Assembly: GCA_016712445.1 (NCBI GenBank)
Contig: JADJRB010000001.1
Span: forward strand, 248,001-312,000
Source of the DNA: Acidobacteriota bacterium
GTDB taxonomy: Bacteria > Pseudomonadota > Alphaproteobacteria > Caulobacterales > Hyphomonadaceae
Length of the DNA: 64,000 nt
Direction: 5' to 3'
Positions 25,358 to 33,805 of the stretch are shown piece by piece. Positions within the stretch are counted from its first letter, which is position 1. The number at the start of each line of letters is the position of its first letter. The notes under the pieces were generated by a model. It made no database searches and was not told where the DNA came from. It saw only the letters and a list, made by a program, of their open reading frames with translations. A program made the position numbers and the translations under genes.

Positions 25358-26041
25358 TCAATCGACGATGACGAGCGGCCCGGCGACCGCGGTCACGCCG
25401 CTGCCGAGGCTCGCGCCGCAAGGCATGTTGTCCCAGGCCTCGACGCCATAGCGGCGCAGCGGCGCCATCAGCGCCTCGACGCCCATCGGCAGGCTCTGCG
25501 CGCGCGCCTGGCTGACGACGACCTCCTCCCGGTTGCGGTACCAGTGGCCGGCCAGCAGCTTGACCGCGTGGCGCACCGAGGCGGGCACGTCGCTGGCCTC
25601 CGGGCCGTAGCCTGCCTCATAGTCGACGCGAACGGCGTCCGGCCGCGTCGCCACCTCGGAGGGCAGCTCATAGCTGTCGAGGAAGTGCACGCGCACGCCC
25701 GAGGCCTCGCGGATCAGGTCATAGGCCGCGGGCTTGATCAGCATCTCGGTCCCGTCCGGATCGAGATAGGTAATGCGGTGCAGCCCGATCACCGGCGCGA
25801 GGCGCAGCAAGGGGCGGCGCGTGAAGTCAGGCCAGTAGTCGCGCCAGCGCGAATTGACCCAGACGCGCTGCCAGGGCGTGTCGGTCCCGGTCAGGTGCGC
25901 TTCAGCCGCCTCCGCCAGCGAGCCGATATAGGCGTCGTCCTCGCCATGCTCGACCTCAAGATGCTTCTTGAGATCAGCCAGCGGGACGAGCGGCTCGGCC
26001 GGCTTCGTCAGGCGGAGGGACTGCAGCGCAGCGGGTCGCAT
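25358..26041 (-). CDS. Head-tail connector (HK97 gp6 / phiE125 gp8-like)
   Basis: A 227-residue protein. The N-terminal LADLKKHLEVEHGEDDAYIG, then AAEAHLTGTDTPWQR, is the helical start of the gp6-like connector family (TIGR02215/TIGR01560 type). The central region has IKPAAYDLIREASGVRVHF and the C-terminus has ASVRHAVKLLAGHWYRNREE. It joins the portal to downstream adaptors. The start overlaps the upstream stop. Confidence 0.83.
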   Translation of the reverse strand: MRPAALQSLRLTKPAEPLVPLADLKKHLEVEHGEDDAYIGSLAEAAEAHLTGTDTPWQRVWVNSRWRDYWPDFTRRPLLRLAPVIGLHRITYLDPDGTEMLIKPAAYDLIREASGVRVHFLDSYELPSEVATRPDAVRVDYEAGYGPEASDVPASVRHAVKLLAGHWYRNREEVVVSQARAQSLPMGVEALMAPLRRYGVEAWDNMPCGASLGSGVTAVAGPLVIVD

Positions 26042-26487
26042 CAGCCGACGCCGCCAGGATTGCCCTTGACGTCAGAGGGCCCGGCCTGGCTGTCGCCCTC
26101 AACCTTGGCCGACGCGCCGCCGGCAGCCGCTCGCGCCGCGTCAGCGGCTTTCTGGGCAGCGGCGGCCTGGCGCGCCTCCTCGGCCGCGCGTGCGGCTTGG
26201 TCCCGGGCTGCAGCCTTCGCCTTCTCGGCGTCGTCAGGATGTTCGTCATACTCGGTCTCGGTGATGGCCGGACGCGAGCGCAGGTAGGCGATCGCAGGAT
26301 CGACGCTCAGCCGCTTCGACCAGGCGGCAAGGTCAGCCTTCGTCGCCGCCTTCCAGCTTGGCTCGCCGAGCATTTCCTTCGCCTCGCCTTCCGAGCGCGC
26401 AATGTAGGGCTGGCCCGTCGTGTAGACGTCGGTGCCGAGATAGACCGGCCGGGTCGCGACCAGCGTCTTCATCAGTTTCTGGCTCAT
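26041..26487 (-). CDS. Hypothetical protein between capsid and connector
   Basis: A 148-residue protein. The first 80 residues are a compact mixed segment (TRPVYLGTDVYTTGQPYIAR), the last 60 are Ala/Lys/Glu-rich and probably coiled coil. Proteins like this downstream of HK97-type capsid genes are common and may be head fibres or connector accessories. No specific family is recognised. Confidence 0.65.
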   Translation of the reverse strand: MSQKLMKTLVATRPVYLGTDVYTTGQPYIARSEGEAKEMLGEPSWKAATKADLAAWSKRLSVDPAIAYLRSRPAITETEYDEHPDDAEKAKAAARDQAARAAEEARQAAAAQKAADAARAAAGGASAKVEGDSQAGPSDVKGNPGGVG

Positions 26488-26560
26488 GGCCGGTTCCTTC
26501 AGGGTTGGGGATCAGGAAGGCGGGGCGGCCGAAGCCGCCCCTGCCAGAGGGTCAGGCCGA

Positions 26561-27901
26561 TCAGGGCGTCAGGGCCGTGATGCCACCGCTCAGCGTGCCG
26601 GTGATCAGCGCGGTCTCGCGGTAGATCGCGAGCGCGAGACGCTCTTCGGCCAGCACGGTCACCATGTTCTTGGTGAAGTTGTCGGCGTCTTCGGTCGAGA
26701 GCATGACTTCCGGATCGTCGCGGTCGAAGATCTGGGCGGCCTGGTCGAATGCGCCGGTCAGGTAGTTGTTGGCCGTCATGGCATTCGTCGCCACGACCGG
26801 CAGGCCCCACAGCGTCGGGCCCAGCTCGCCGGCGGGATAACCGATGATGTAGCGGTTCTCGCCGTCCTTGGTCAGCTCGATCACCGTCCAGTCGATCGGG
26901 TTGAGCACGAAGCCGGACGCCTGGTACTCGGCCACCGACGACTGCAGGGCCGCGACGCGCAGGACGTCCATGCTGTTCGGTGCCGTGATGGCGCCGGCCG
27001 CGATCGGGCTGGCGAATGCGGTCGCTGCCGTGACCAGTCCCTTGATGTTCCCGCCGGTACCGGAACCGAGCAGAAGCTGCAGCTCCTCACGGTAGGACAG
27101 CCCATAGCGCAGGCGAGAGTCGATCTGCGAGGCGAGGCCCGGGGCATCGTCCATTGCCTGGCGCGACACCTTGATGAAGTGCGCGATGGTGGCGACCTTC
27201 GCGTCCTTCAGTTCATAGGTGATGTCGGATTCGGCCTTCGCAGCGCCCTCCGTCGCCTGCACCGCAGCTGAGTTCGTGACGACCAGCTCGCGCACGAACT
27301 CGACCGCGTTCGAATTGGTCCGGCCCTGGGCGATCAGGCCGCGCACCGTCATCCGGCGGCGAGCGAGAGGGACAACGCCAGGCTGGCGCTGCGGATCGAT
27401 CAGCGGACCCGCCGAACCGGCGACCGAGGTGATCGACTTGAGGCCCATCTCGCCTTCGACCTTGATCCGGGCGCTCTGGCCGCGCTTGCCTTCGAAGCCC
27501 TTGAAGGCCTCGCTCTCGACGACCTGCTGGCCGATCGATTTGACCGGGGACGGATCATTGCCGCCGCCCTTGCGGCCGACCTTCTGCGACAGCTCGGTCA
27601 GCTTCGCCTCGAGCGCCGTCAGGGTCTCGTTGTTCTTCAGGAGGGCGGCATCGACATCCTCCTTCAGCTTGGCGTGGCCGGTCTTGGTGTCATTGAGGCC
27701 GGAGGTGAGTTTGCCGAGCTGCTCGGTCATCTCGCCGTGGTTCTTCTTGTAGTCCTTGGCAAGGTCGCCGATCGACTTGACCAGCTCGGCGGTATCGCCG
27801 GGGCCGCCTTCGCCCTCCTTCTTTTCGCCGTAGAGGCGCGGGTTTGCGGCCACGGCCGCCACGAGCGCCGTCATCGACGCCGCTTTGAGTTCCTTCGACA
27901 T
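26561..27901 (-). CDS. Major capsid protein, HK97 fold
   Basis: A 446-residue capsid protein with an N-terminal charged coiled coil (about residues 40-110, the delta/scaffolding region removed by the protease) and a capsid domain from about residue 155. Signatures include FVRELVVTNSAAVQATEG, then AKVATIAHFIKVSRQAMDDA and a C-terminal LAEERLALAIYRETALITG. The gene directly follows the prohead protease, as in HK97-like phages. Confidence 0.92.
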   Translation of the reverse strand: MSKELKAASMTALVAAVAANPRLYGEKKEGEGGPGDTAELVKSIGDLAKDYKKNHGEMTEQLGKLTSGLNDTKTGHAKLKEDVDAALLKNNETLTALEAKLTELSQKVGRKGGGNDPSPVKSIGQQVVESEAFKGFEGKRGQSARIKVEGEMGLKSITSVAGSAGPLIDPQRQPGVVPLARRRMTVRGLIAQGRTNSNAVEFVRELVVTNSAAVQATEGAAKAESDITYELKDAKVATIAHFIKVSRQAMDDAPGLASQIDSRLRYGLSYREELQLLLGSGTGGNIKGLVTAATAFASPIAAGAITAPNSMDVLRVAALQSSVAEYQASGFVLNPIDWTVIELTKDGENRYIIGYPAGELGPTLWGLPVVATNAMTANNYLTGAFDQAAQIFDRDDPEVMLSTEDADNFTKNMVTVLAEERLALAIYRETALITGTLSGGITALTP

Positions 27902-27913
27902 GGGATGTCTCCG

Positions 27914-28627
27914 TCAGTGGGTTGAGAATGCGTCGCGAAGTTCCGCGAGCGCGGCGTTGAGCGCAGTCTGATCGGCGGCATCCCGCTCGCCGGCATAGGC
28001 CGAGTATCCGTCGCGCGTGATCCGGAGTGCCTCGGTTTTTGAGAACCCTGCATCCCGCAGGAGCTTCTCGAATTCGCGTTTTGTGAGCTGCCCGCCGGCG
28101 GCGAGCTTGGCCTTCACCGTCTCGATGCGGGCCTCGTCATTGGCCGGGAACGTCACGACCGAAATCTCGCGCAGCTTCAGCTGCGTCAGCGTCCAGATGC
28201 GGGTCTCCTCGTCGATCGAGTAGCCCTTGACGTAGTAGCCGATCGACAGGCCGGAGATGATCCCCGCCTCGATCATCGACGCGATCTCCTTGGCGCGGTT
28301 CACCGAACCGGTGAGGAGCTGGCCGCGCACCTTCAGGCCCTTGTCGTCCTCGACGAGGTCGAGGTATTTGCCGATCGGCTCATCGGAGTTGTGGTTCCAA
28401 AGCACCGGCAGCGGGCGGCCCGACGCCTTGATCGCCTTGATCGAATCTGTGAACGCACCCTGGGCGACGATCTCGTTGTAGGAATCGACATTGCCGAACA
28501 CCGAGCCGTAGCCCTCGAACTCGGCGCCGTCCTTGGTCGCCTTGATCTCGAAGGCGAAGTCCTTGTAGCAGGCGCCATCGAAACGCTTCGCGTACGGACG
28601 GTTCTTGTCAATCGGCAGGCGGATCAT
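27914..28627 (-). CDS. HK97 family prohead protease
   Basis: A 237-residue protease. It starts MIRLPIDKNRPYAKRF and has the typical FEGYGSVFGNVDSYNEIVAQ segment, a catalytic histidine in PVLWNHNSDEPIG and a serine in AGIISGLSIGYY, with REISVVTFPAN downstream. It processes the scaffold region of the capsid. The ATG at 28627 overlaps the portal end by 20 bases; the longer upstream frame is rejected. Confidence 0.9.
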   Translation of the reverse strand: MIRLPIDKNRPYAKRFDGACYKDFAFEIKATKDGAEFEGYGSVFGNVDSYNEIVAQGAFTDSIKAIKASGRPLPVLWNHNSDEPIGKYLDLVEDDKGLKVRGQLLTGSVNRAKEIASMIEAGIISGLSIGYYVKGYSIDEETRIWTLTQLKLREISVVTFPANDEARIETVKAKLAAGGQLTKREFEKLLRDAGFSKTEALRITRDGYSAYAGERDAADQTALNAALAELRDAFSTH

Positions 28628-29843
28628 CGTCTGGCTCCGTGGTCTGGGCGCCGGCCACCGGCACCATCTGTTGCTGCATGCGAAGGTCATCCCCGCCCGT
28701 CTTCGGCGGCAGGCCCATCCGGGCCCGGACCTCGTTTGGCGCCTTGATGCCGCCGCGCACGTAGCGCTCGTCGACTTCCGCCATCGTCTTCGAATCGCCC
28801 TCATACAGCGCCTCGAGCGGCATCGTGGGCTCATAGCCGCGCGCGCGCTCCTGGGCGCTCATGAGCTGGCGGCGCACCTCGCCGAGGATGCGCTTGACAT
28901 AGGGCTGCAGGGTGATCGTGCCGTAGGCCCGGAACTGCTGCTCGAGACCGGTGCCCCAGTTGCTGGCCGCGCCCGTATAGCCGACCAGCCAGGGCGGCAT
29001 CCCGAACCAGCGGCAGATCTCCTCGACGCCAAACTTGAACTGCTCGAGCATCTGCGAGTCGGCGGGCGTCATCGTCACCGTCTTCGCGTCGAATCCGCCC
29101 TCGAGCAGCATCATGCCGCCCGCCGAACCTTGTCCGGTGAAGGGCTCGATGATGTTCTTCTTGACCTGCGCGCGCTGCTCATCGGTGAGGACAGCGCCCT
29201 CTTTCGTGGTCAGGATCATCGACGGCCGGACGCCGCTCCGGATCAGGTTCGACTGGTGACGCTCGAGCGCCAGCAGACGTCCGAATGTGTGACGGGCGAG
29301 CGTCAGTACCGGCAGGCCGCAATCGAGGTCTTCGCCGAAACCCGGGATGAAAAACACGTCCGCCTCCGGATAGACGCCCTTTCGGGGCCCGCAGGTGACG
29401 ACGAACTCGCGCGCGCCGTCCGCGTCCCGCCGGCAATAGGTCTGCGGATGCGGCGGCAACGGCTCGAGCGCGTCGAGGCTGCCTCCGGTCTGCAGTTGCA
29501 GCGAGTAGTGATTGCCGCGCAGGACGAGCTGCAGCATCACCAGCTCCCAGAACTGCTGCGCCGGCTGGTCGGCGTTCGGCTGGTCCCCGAGGATGCGGAC
29601 AAGCCGGTGATCGTTGGCTCGCTCGAGGGTCCCGGTCGAGCGGTCCACCTTGTTCATCGTGAACGGCAGGCAGCTGACGCTCTCCGACAGCTTGCGGGCG
29701 CAGGCATAGGCGGCGCCGATCTGCAGCACGCTCTGCTCGGTGACGCTCTCGCCCGCATGGCTCGAGCCGCCGCTGAACTGCGACCAGAACCCGCCATCCG
29801 TGAGCCGGATCTTCTTGCCGCGCCACAAGTCGAACAGCCCCAT
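28608..29843 (-). CDS. Phage portal protein (HK97 type)
   Basis: A 411-residue portal. Signatures are GAAYACARKLSESVSCLPF, then NYSL-like RGNHYSLQLQTGGSLDAL, RSGVRPSMILTTKEG and CRWFGMPPWLVGYTGAASNW. The C-terminus is proline- and acid-rich. It forms the dodecameric DNA-entry ring. It starts two bases after the terminase stop. Confidence 0.93.
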   Translation of the reverse strand: MGLFDLWRGKKIRLTDGGFWSQFSGGSSHAGESVTEQSVLQIGAAYACARKLSESVSCLPFTMNKVDRSTGTLERANDHRLVRILGDQPNADQPAQQFWELVMLQLVLRGNHYSLQLQTGGSLDALEPLPPHPQTYCRRDADGAREFVVTCGPRKGVYPEADVFFIPGFGEDLDCGLPVLTLARHTFGRLLALERHQSNLIRSGVRPSMILTTKEGAVLTDEQRAQVKKNIIEPFTGQGSAGGMMLLEGGFDAKTVTMTPADSQMLEQFKFGVEEICRWFGMPPWLVGYTGAASNWGTGLEQQFRAYGTITLQPYVKRILGEVRRQLMSAQERARGYEPTMPLEALYEGDSKTMAEVDERYVRGGIKAPNEVRARMGLPPKTGGDDLRMQQQMVPVAGAQTTEPDDDPPAD

Positions 29844-29844
29844 G

Positions 29845-31551
29845 TCAGGCCGCCCGGATGATCGGGTTGGACAGGAACGCGGAGAGGTCCTCCGGCTTGT
29901 CGACCTCGACCGTCATCGACAGCGCGAGGGCGTTGAGCGTCGCGGCCACACCGTCGATGCGGCGCACCGACTTCGCCTTGTTGGGCTTCGCATTGCCGCC
30001 CGCGTCGATATCGACGCAGGTGTTGGCGACGTTCCAGTTCATGACCGCATGCCCTCCGTGGACGATCTCGTCGCCGATCACCAGACGTTCGAATTCCGCC
30101 GTAGGCGGGCCGAGCGTCATGAAATTCTGCCGGACCTCCGAACACGGGAGGCCGTCATCGATGAAGTGCTGCACCATCTGCTGCGTGTTCCAGGGATCGA
30201 ACCCGAGCCCCTCGATCACGAACAGTTTGCGCAGCGCCTGGATGTCTGCCTCGACCCGGTCGAAGTCGGTGACTTCCCCCGGCGTGGCCGTGATCAGACC
30301 CATGTCCGCCCAGGCCTGGTAATTGACGCCGTCCGACTTCGTCCGCTCCCGGATGTTGTCGGCAGGACACCAGAACTTGAGCGCCAGCACCCATTTGCCA
30401 GGCACCGCCGGGTTGTCCGGCGGGAACAGCAGCGCGAGGGCCGACAGGTCGCGCACCTTCGCGAGATCGAGCCCGGCATAGCACCGCGCGCCAACCAGCT
30501 TGTGCCAGTCGATCGGATGCTTCCGGTCGTTCCAGTCCTGCTGGCCGATCCAGGCCGTGACACTGTCGGTCCAGATATTGAGGTTCAGCCGCTTGAAGCT
30601 GTTTTCCTCGGCCTTCGACTGCTTCGCCTTCCGGTAGGCCTCGCGCAGCGCGGAGAGCTTCGGCGCGCCGTGCTTCAGGCCGGGATTGGCCTTCGCCCAG
30701 GTCGCCTCGTCCTCCCAGTTGTCGTTCGCCGCAGCGGCGAAGATCCGGACATACAGGTCCGGCCGGTAGAGCAGTCCCTGGCGCGCCTGCAGGGCGGTCA
30801 GGTGCAGCTCGCCGCAGAGGCTCGCCAGGTCATGCCCAGCGGTCGTGATGAACACCGAAAGCGGCTGGCGCCGCGTGCCCTGGGCGGTCGTCATCGCCTC
30901 GTACTGGTCGCGGCCCTTCCACTCGTGGACCTCGTCGCCGATCACGCCGTGCGGGTTGAGCCCGTGCTGGCTGCCCTTGCCGAGCGGCACGAAACTGGAA
31001 TCGCTGGCCTCGTGGGCCATGCCGCGCTTCGTGGTCTCGATGATCGCGGCCAGCTTCGGGTGCTTGCCGACCATCGCGACCGCGTCGTTGTAGACGAGCT
31101 TGGCCTGCTTCTCGCTGCCCGCGATCGAGTAGATCTCCGCCGCCGGCTCGTTGTCGCCCACCATCAGGAACAGGGCGATCGCCGAGGCGAGCGTCGACTT
31201 GCCGTTCTTGCGAGGCACCTCGATCCAGGCGGTGCGGTGCTTGCGCAGACCGTCCGCGCCGAACCAGCCGAACAGCTGCCGGATAATCCGGCGCTGCCAG
31301 GGCGCGAGCTTCAAAGGTTTGCCCGCCCACTCGCCCTTGCGGTGGCGGCAGAAGGTCTCGATCCAGCGGACGGCGCGGTTGCCTTCGTAGGGATCGAAGA
31401 TCCAGAGCGCGTCCGCCTGGTCGCGGTAGCCCCAGAGCCTCGGCGGCGTGTTCAGCCGCCGGCGCTCGCACACCCGCCGGGCGAAGGCAGCGGCTTCCGG
31501 ATCATCGGGCGCTGCAAGCCGGAACCTAGTTGAACCGGGCGGGGTCGGCAT
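29845..31551 (-). CDS. Large terminase subunit TerL
   Basis: A 568-residue packaging ATPase-nuclease. Walker A is WIEVPRKNGKSTLASA, the Walker B-like segment is GVIGDEVHEWKGRDQ, and an ITTAG coupling segment follows. The nuclease domain carries Asp in YAGLDLAKVRDLSALALLF and a late DGVAATLNALALS segment. An upstream sequence (31552-31587) could extend it, but the ATG at 31551 has GAGG nine bases ahead. It overlaps the small terminase end by 26 bases. Confidence 0.93.
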   Translation of the reverse strand: MPTPPGSTRFRLAAPDDPEAAAFARRVCERRRLNTPPRLWGYRDQADALWIFDPYEGNRAVRWIETFCRHRKGEWAGKPLKLAPWQRRIIRQLFGWFGADGLRKHRTAWIEVPRKNGKSTLASAIALFLMVGDNEPAAEIYSIAGSEKQAKLVYNDAVAMVGKHPKLAAIIETTKRGMAHEASDSSFVPLGKGSQHGLNPHGVIGDEVHEWKGRDQYEAMTTAQGTRRQPLSVFITTAGHDLASLCGELHLTALQARQGLLYRPDLYVRIFAAAANDNWEDEATWAKANPGLKHGAPKLSALREAYRKAKQSKAEENSFKRLNLNIWTDSVTAWIGQQDWNDRKHPIDWHKLVGARCYAGLDLAKVRDLSALALLFPPDNPAVPGKWVLALKFWCPADNIRERTKSDGVNYQAWADMGLITATPGEVTDFDRVEADIQALRKLFVIEGLGFDPWNTQQMVQHFIDDGLPCSEVRQNFMTLGPPTAEFERLVIGDEIVHGGHAVMNWNVANTCVDIDAGGNAKPNKAKSVRRIDGVAATLNALALSMTVEVDKPEDLSAFLSNPIIRAA

Positions 31552-32026
31552 CGTCGCCGGCCTCGTTTCCGTCCGCCCCCGGAGCATTGAACAGGTCGCC
31601 GTCGCCGCCGGAGCGGCCGAGCAGCTTCAGCGTCAGGTTGGCGCGCGCCAGAGGCGACATGCCGAACCGGTCCTCGAGATCCTTGAGCGCGCCGGCCAGG
31701 GCGCGGCGCTCGGCGAGCAACGGATGGCGCCGCCACATGGCGCCCGCCTTGCCGTCGCCGTCCTTGGCGATCGTCGGAACGAGGATCGTCGAGCCTTCCG
31801 CGCGGATCTGGTTGCTCATGGCCCAGTATTCGGCCACCAGGTCGCAATACCGGGTCAGAGCCTGCCGGTCTGTGCGCTTAACCCGCCCCATCTTGACGAG
31901 ATCGGGGGCCAGATGCGCCCAAACAGCCCGCGAAGCCGGGCAAAGCTCCTCCGGAATCGACCCGTCCAGCGCCTCTGCAGGCGCCTCGTCCGGGGTCTCG
32001 GTCTCAGTGTCGTCAGCGTCAGACAT
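31526..32026 (-). CDS. Small terminase subunit, P27 family
   Basis: A 166-residue protein. After an acidic N-terminus (MSDADDTETETPDEAPAEAL) it has ELCPASRAVWAHLAPDLVKM, ALTRYCDLVAEYWAM and HPLLAERRALAGALKDLEDR, the P27-type helical pattern that binds the packaging site. The ATG at 32026 has GGAG six bases ahead. P27 terminases are usually found in cos-type phages, consistent with the neighbouring HNH gene. Confidence 0.85.
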   Translation of the reverse strand: MSDADDTETETPDEAPAEALDGSIPEELCPASRAVWAHLAPDLVKMGRVKRTDRQALTRYCDLVAEYWAMSNQIRAEGSTILVPTIAKDGDGKAGAMWRRHPLLAERRALAGALKDLEDRFGMSPLARANLTLKLLGRSGGDGDLFNAPGADGNEAGDDADPARFN

Positions 32027-32116
32027 GCCGACTCCAAAAAAAAATCTCCCGGAAATTACCCCGGGCGTAAAAGTTGACTGGGCCGCGGGTCCTGGAACAG
32101 GGGGCCCCACGGTTTT

Positions 32117-32599
32117 TTACCCCCCCCAGCGGGCCCGAAAGCCCGCTTTCCGGGCCTCCGCGAATGCGGTGCGCCACTCCCAGATGCGCACCGGCTCGAC
32201 CGCGCTCAGCACCGGCAGGCCCAGCTCGAGCGCGGCCGCGTCAAGCGCCAGCTCGCCCCGATCTTCGAGTTCCTGCTTCGGGCCGTCATGCCAGGTCCTG
32301 GCCATCGGTACCCAGAGATCCTTGCGCCAGAACAGCCAGCTCAGATTGCAGTGCGGATACCAGTGGTCGAGCGTGTCGGCGGCCACCGTCCGGCCCTCGA
32401 GCTTCAGCGACGGCCGGCACAGCGGCTCCCGGCCAAGGACCGTCTTGCGCGCGGCCCGCCAGCGGGTGCCGTAACCGCGGCTGGCCGCCGAGCCGCGCTG
32501 GTCATGGTCAAGCGCCGAGCGCTCGCCATAGCTGGCCGGATCGAGGCGGGAAGCGCCGGAGACACGCCCCGGCTTCAGAATGGGCGGCCTGCTGGCCAT
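32117..32599 (-). CDS. HNH-like protein next to terminase, zinc cysteines missing
   Basis: A 160-residue protein resembling terminase-linked HNH nucleases: RGYGTRWRAARKTVLGREPL, then TLDHWYPHCNLSWLFWRKDL and ARTWHDGPKQELEDRG, matching the usual RGYG-W..R, V-DH..PH and HD-K elements. The typical CxxC zinc pairs are absent (CRPS and MARTWHD instead). Start chosen at ATG 32599 (or the ATG three bases earlier). In cos phages an adjacent HNH protein helps terminase cleave DNA. Confidence 0.7.
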   Translation of the reverse strand: MASRPPILKPGRVSGASRLDPASYGERSALDHDQRGSAASRGYGTRWRAARKTVLGREPLCRPSLKLEGRTVAADTLDHWYPHCNLSWLFWRKDLWVPMARTWHDGPKQELEDRGELALDAAALELGLPVLSAVEPVRIWEWRTAFAEARKAGFRARWGG

Positions 32600-32805
32600 C
32601 ATCCGTCCCCTGACAAAGTGGCAGCGCCGTCCGGCTGGCAGTTGCGAGCGCGCCGAGACCAGCGCTGCCAAGGCTTCAGGGTGTGGGCGAGGTGTGCAGA
32701 GCCGGTACCGTTGAGGCCCGGCCCGGCGCCGAGGAAGCCAGCGGACACAGCTCTGCAACGTGGCGAAAGAACAGACTTTTCGAGTCCCAAGTCAAGCGAC
32801 CCCAA

Positions 32806-33753
32806 TCAATCCACAAGGATGCCGAGCTTCGGCGCCACCGCCTCAAGCCCTGTAACCATTACGTTTTGAGCGATAATTCGGCCCTCTGAAAGCCGTATGG
32901 CGCCGCAGGCCGTGACGGCCCTCGAAAGGGTCTGGTTGAGCAGAATCACCCTCACCGCCACTTCCACCGCCCACGGATGAATTCCCGCAGAATCCCTGCA
33001 GCCATCGGCGAAATCGGCCACCAGACGCCGCGCCCGGCGCACCGAATCAGCCGCCTGCGCCGCGCCGCCATCGGAGGCCTTGCAAACCCTGCGAATCGTC
33101 TTGCGGCCCGAATAGCCGCCCGGGCTGCCCGCTGCAGGGGTGCCGAGCGTGCCCCAGAACTCCTCGCCGAGTTCGATCAGGCCGGTGAGGCCCTCGACGG
33201 TGCGCATGTTGCCCTTGCCGTCTCCGGCCTGGCCAGAGCGCGCGCCGGGCGTGCCGCCCGCCATGCCGACGAGCTGGACCGCGTCGCGCAGCGCATCGGC
33301 GATCTCGAGGTGCACCGGCAGCAGGACCGACGAGCCGCTGACCAGCTCGGCGAACCGGTCGCGGGATTTGCCGCGCCCGCGCCGTTCCAGCTTGTCTGCC
33401 CGGGCATTGGCGCGCGCCAGGGCGAGTCGGTAGCGCTGGCGTGTTTCCGCGAGCTGGGCGTCGAGCGTGGCGACGAGGTCATAGGCGCCCGCGCCGAGGG
33501 CTTCGCCGCGCTGCGCGCTCAGGCGGGCGAGGCGCAGGGGCAGCGTCTCGACCAGCGGCTTGCGGCGGCGCCGCGCGGGGGGTTTCTGGCCGCTTTTCGC
33601 GGCAGGCACCGGAGCGGGCGGCGGCGCGCCCTCGCGGCGCTCCCGGGCGGCCTTGGCGCGGCTTTCGGCCTGCCGGACGTGGGCCGCAAGGGCGCTTTGG
33701 CGCTGCGGCGAGAGGGCGAGGGTCAGGGTCGGTCTGGGGCGGGCGCGGGGCAT
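32806..33753 (-). CDS. Hypothetical phage protein
   Basis: A 315-residue protein. The N-terminal 75 residues are basic and low complexity (many Arg/Ala/Pro). A helical, charged middle (ARLSAQRGEALGAGAYDLVA, then LERRGRGKSRDRFAELVSG) is followed by a C-terminal domain with SVRRARRLVADFADGCRDSA and AVRVILLNQTLSRAVTACGA. No enzyme motif is visible. It lies between the O-like gene and the HNH/terminase genes, the place of replication-partner or late regulator genes, but no such function can be assigned. Confidence 0.6.
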   Translation of the reverse strand: MPRARPRPTLTLALSPQRQSALAAHVRQAESRAKAARERREGAPPPAPVPAAKSGQKPPARRRRKPLVETLPLRLARLSAQRGEALGAGAYDLVATLDAQLAETRQRYRLALARANARADKLERRGRGKSRDRFAELVSGSSVLLPVHLEIADALRDAVQLVGMAGGTPGARSGQAGDGKGNMRTVEGLTGLIELGEEFWGTLGTPAAGSPGGYSGRKTIRRVCKASDGGAAQAADSVRRARRLVADFADGCRDSAGIHPWAVEVAVRVILLNQTLSRAVTACGAIRLSEGRIIAQNVMVTGLEAVAPKLGILVD

Positions 33754-33805
33754 GTTTCGGGGTCACCTCTGGCGGAAAATCGGGAAAATCGGGCGCAAGC
33801 ACCGC

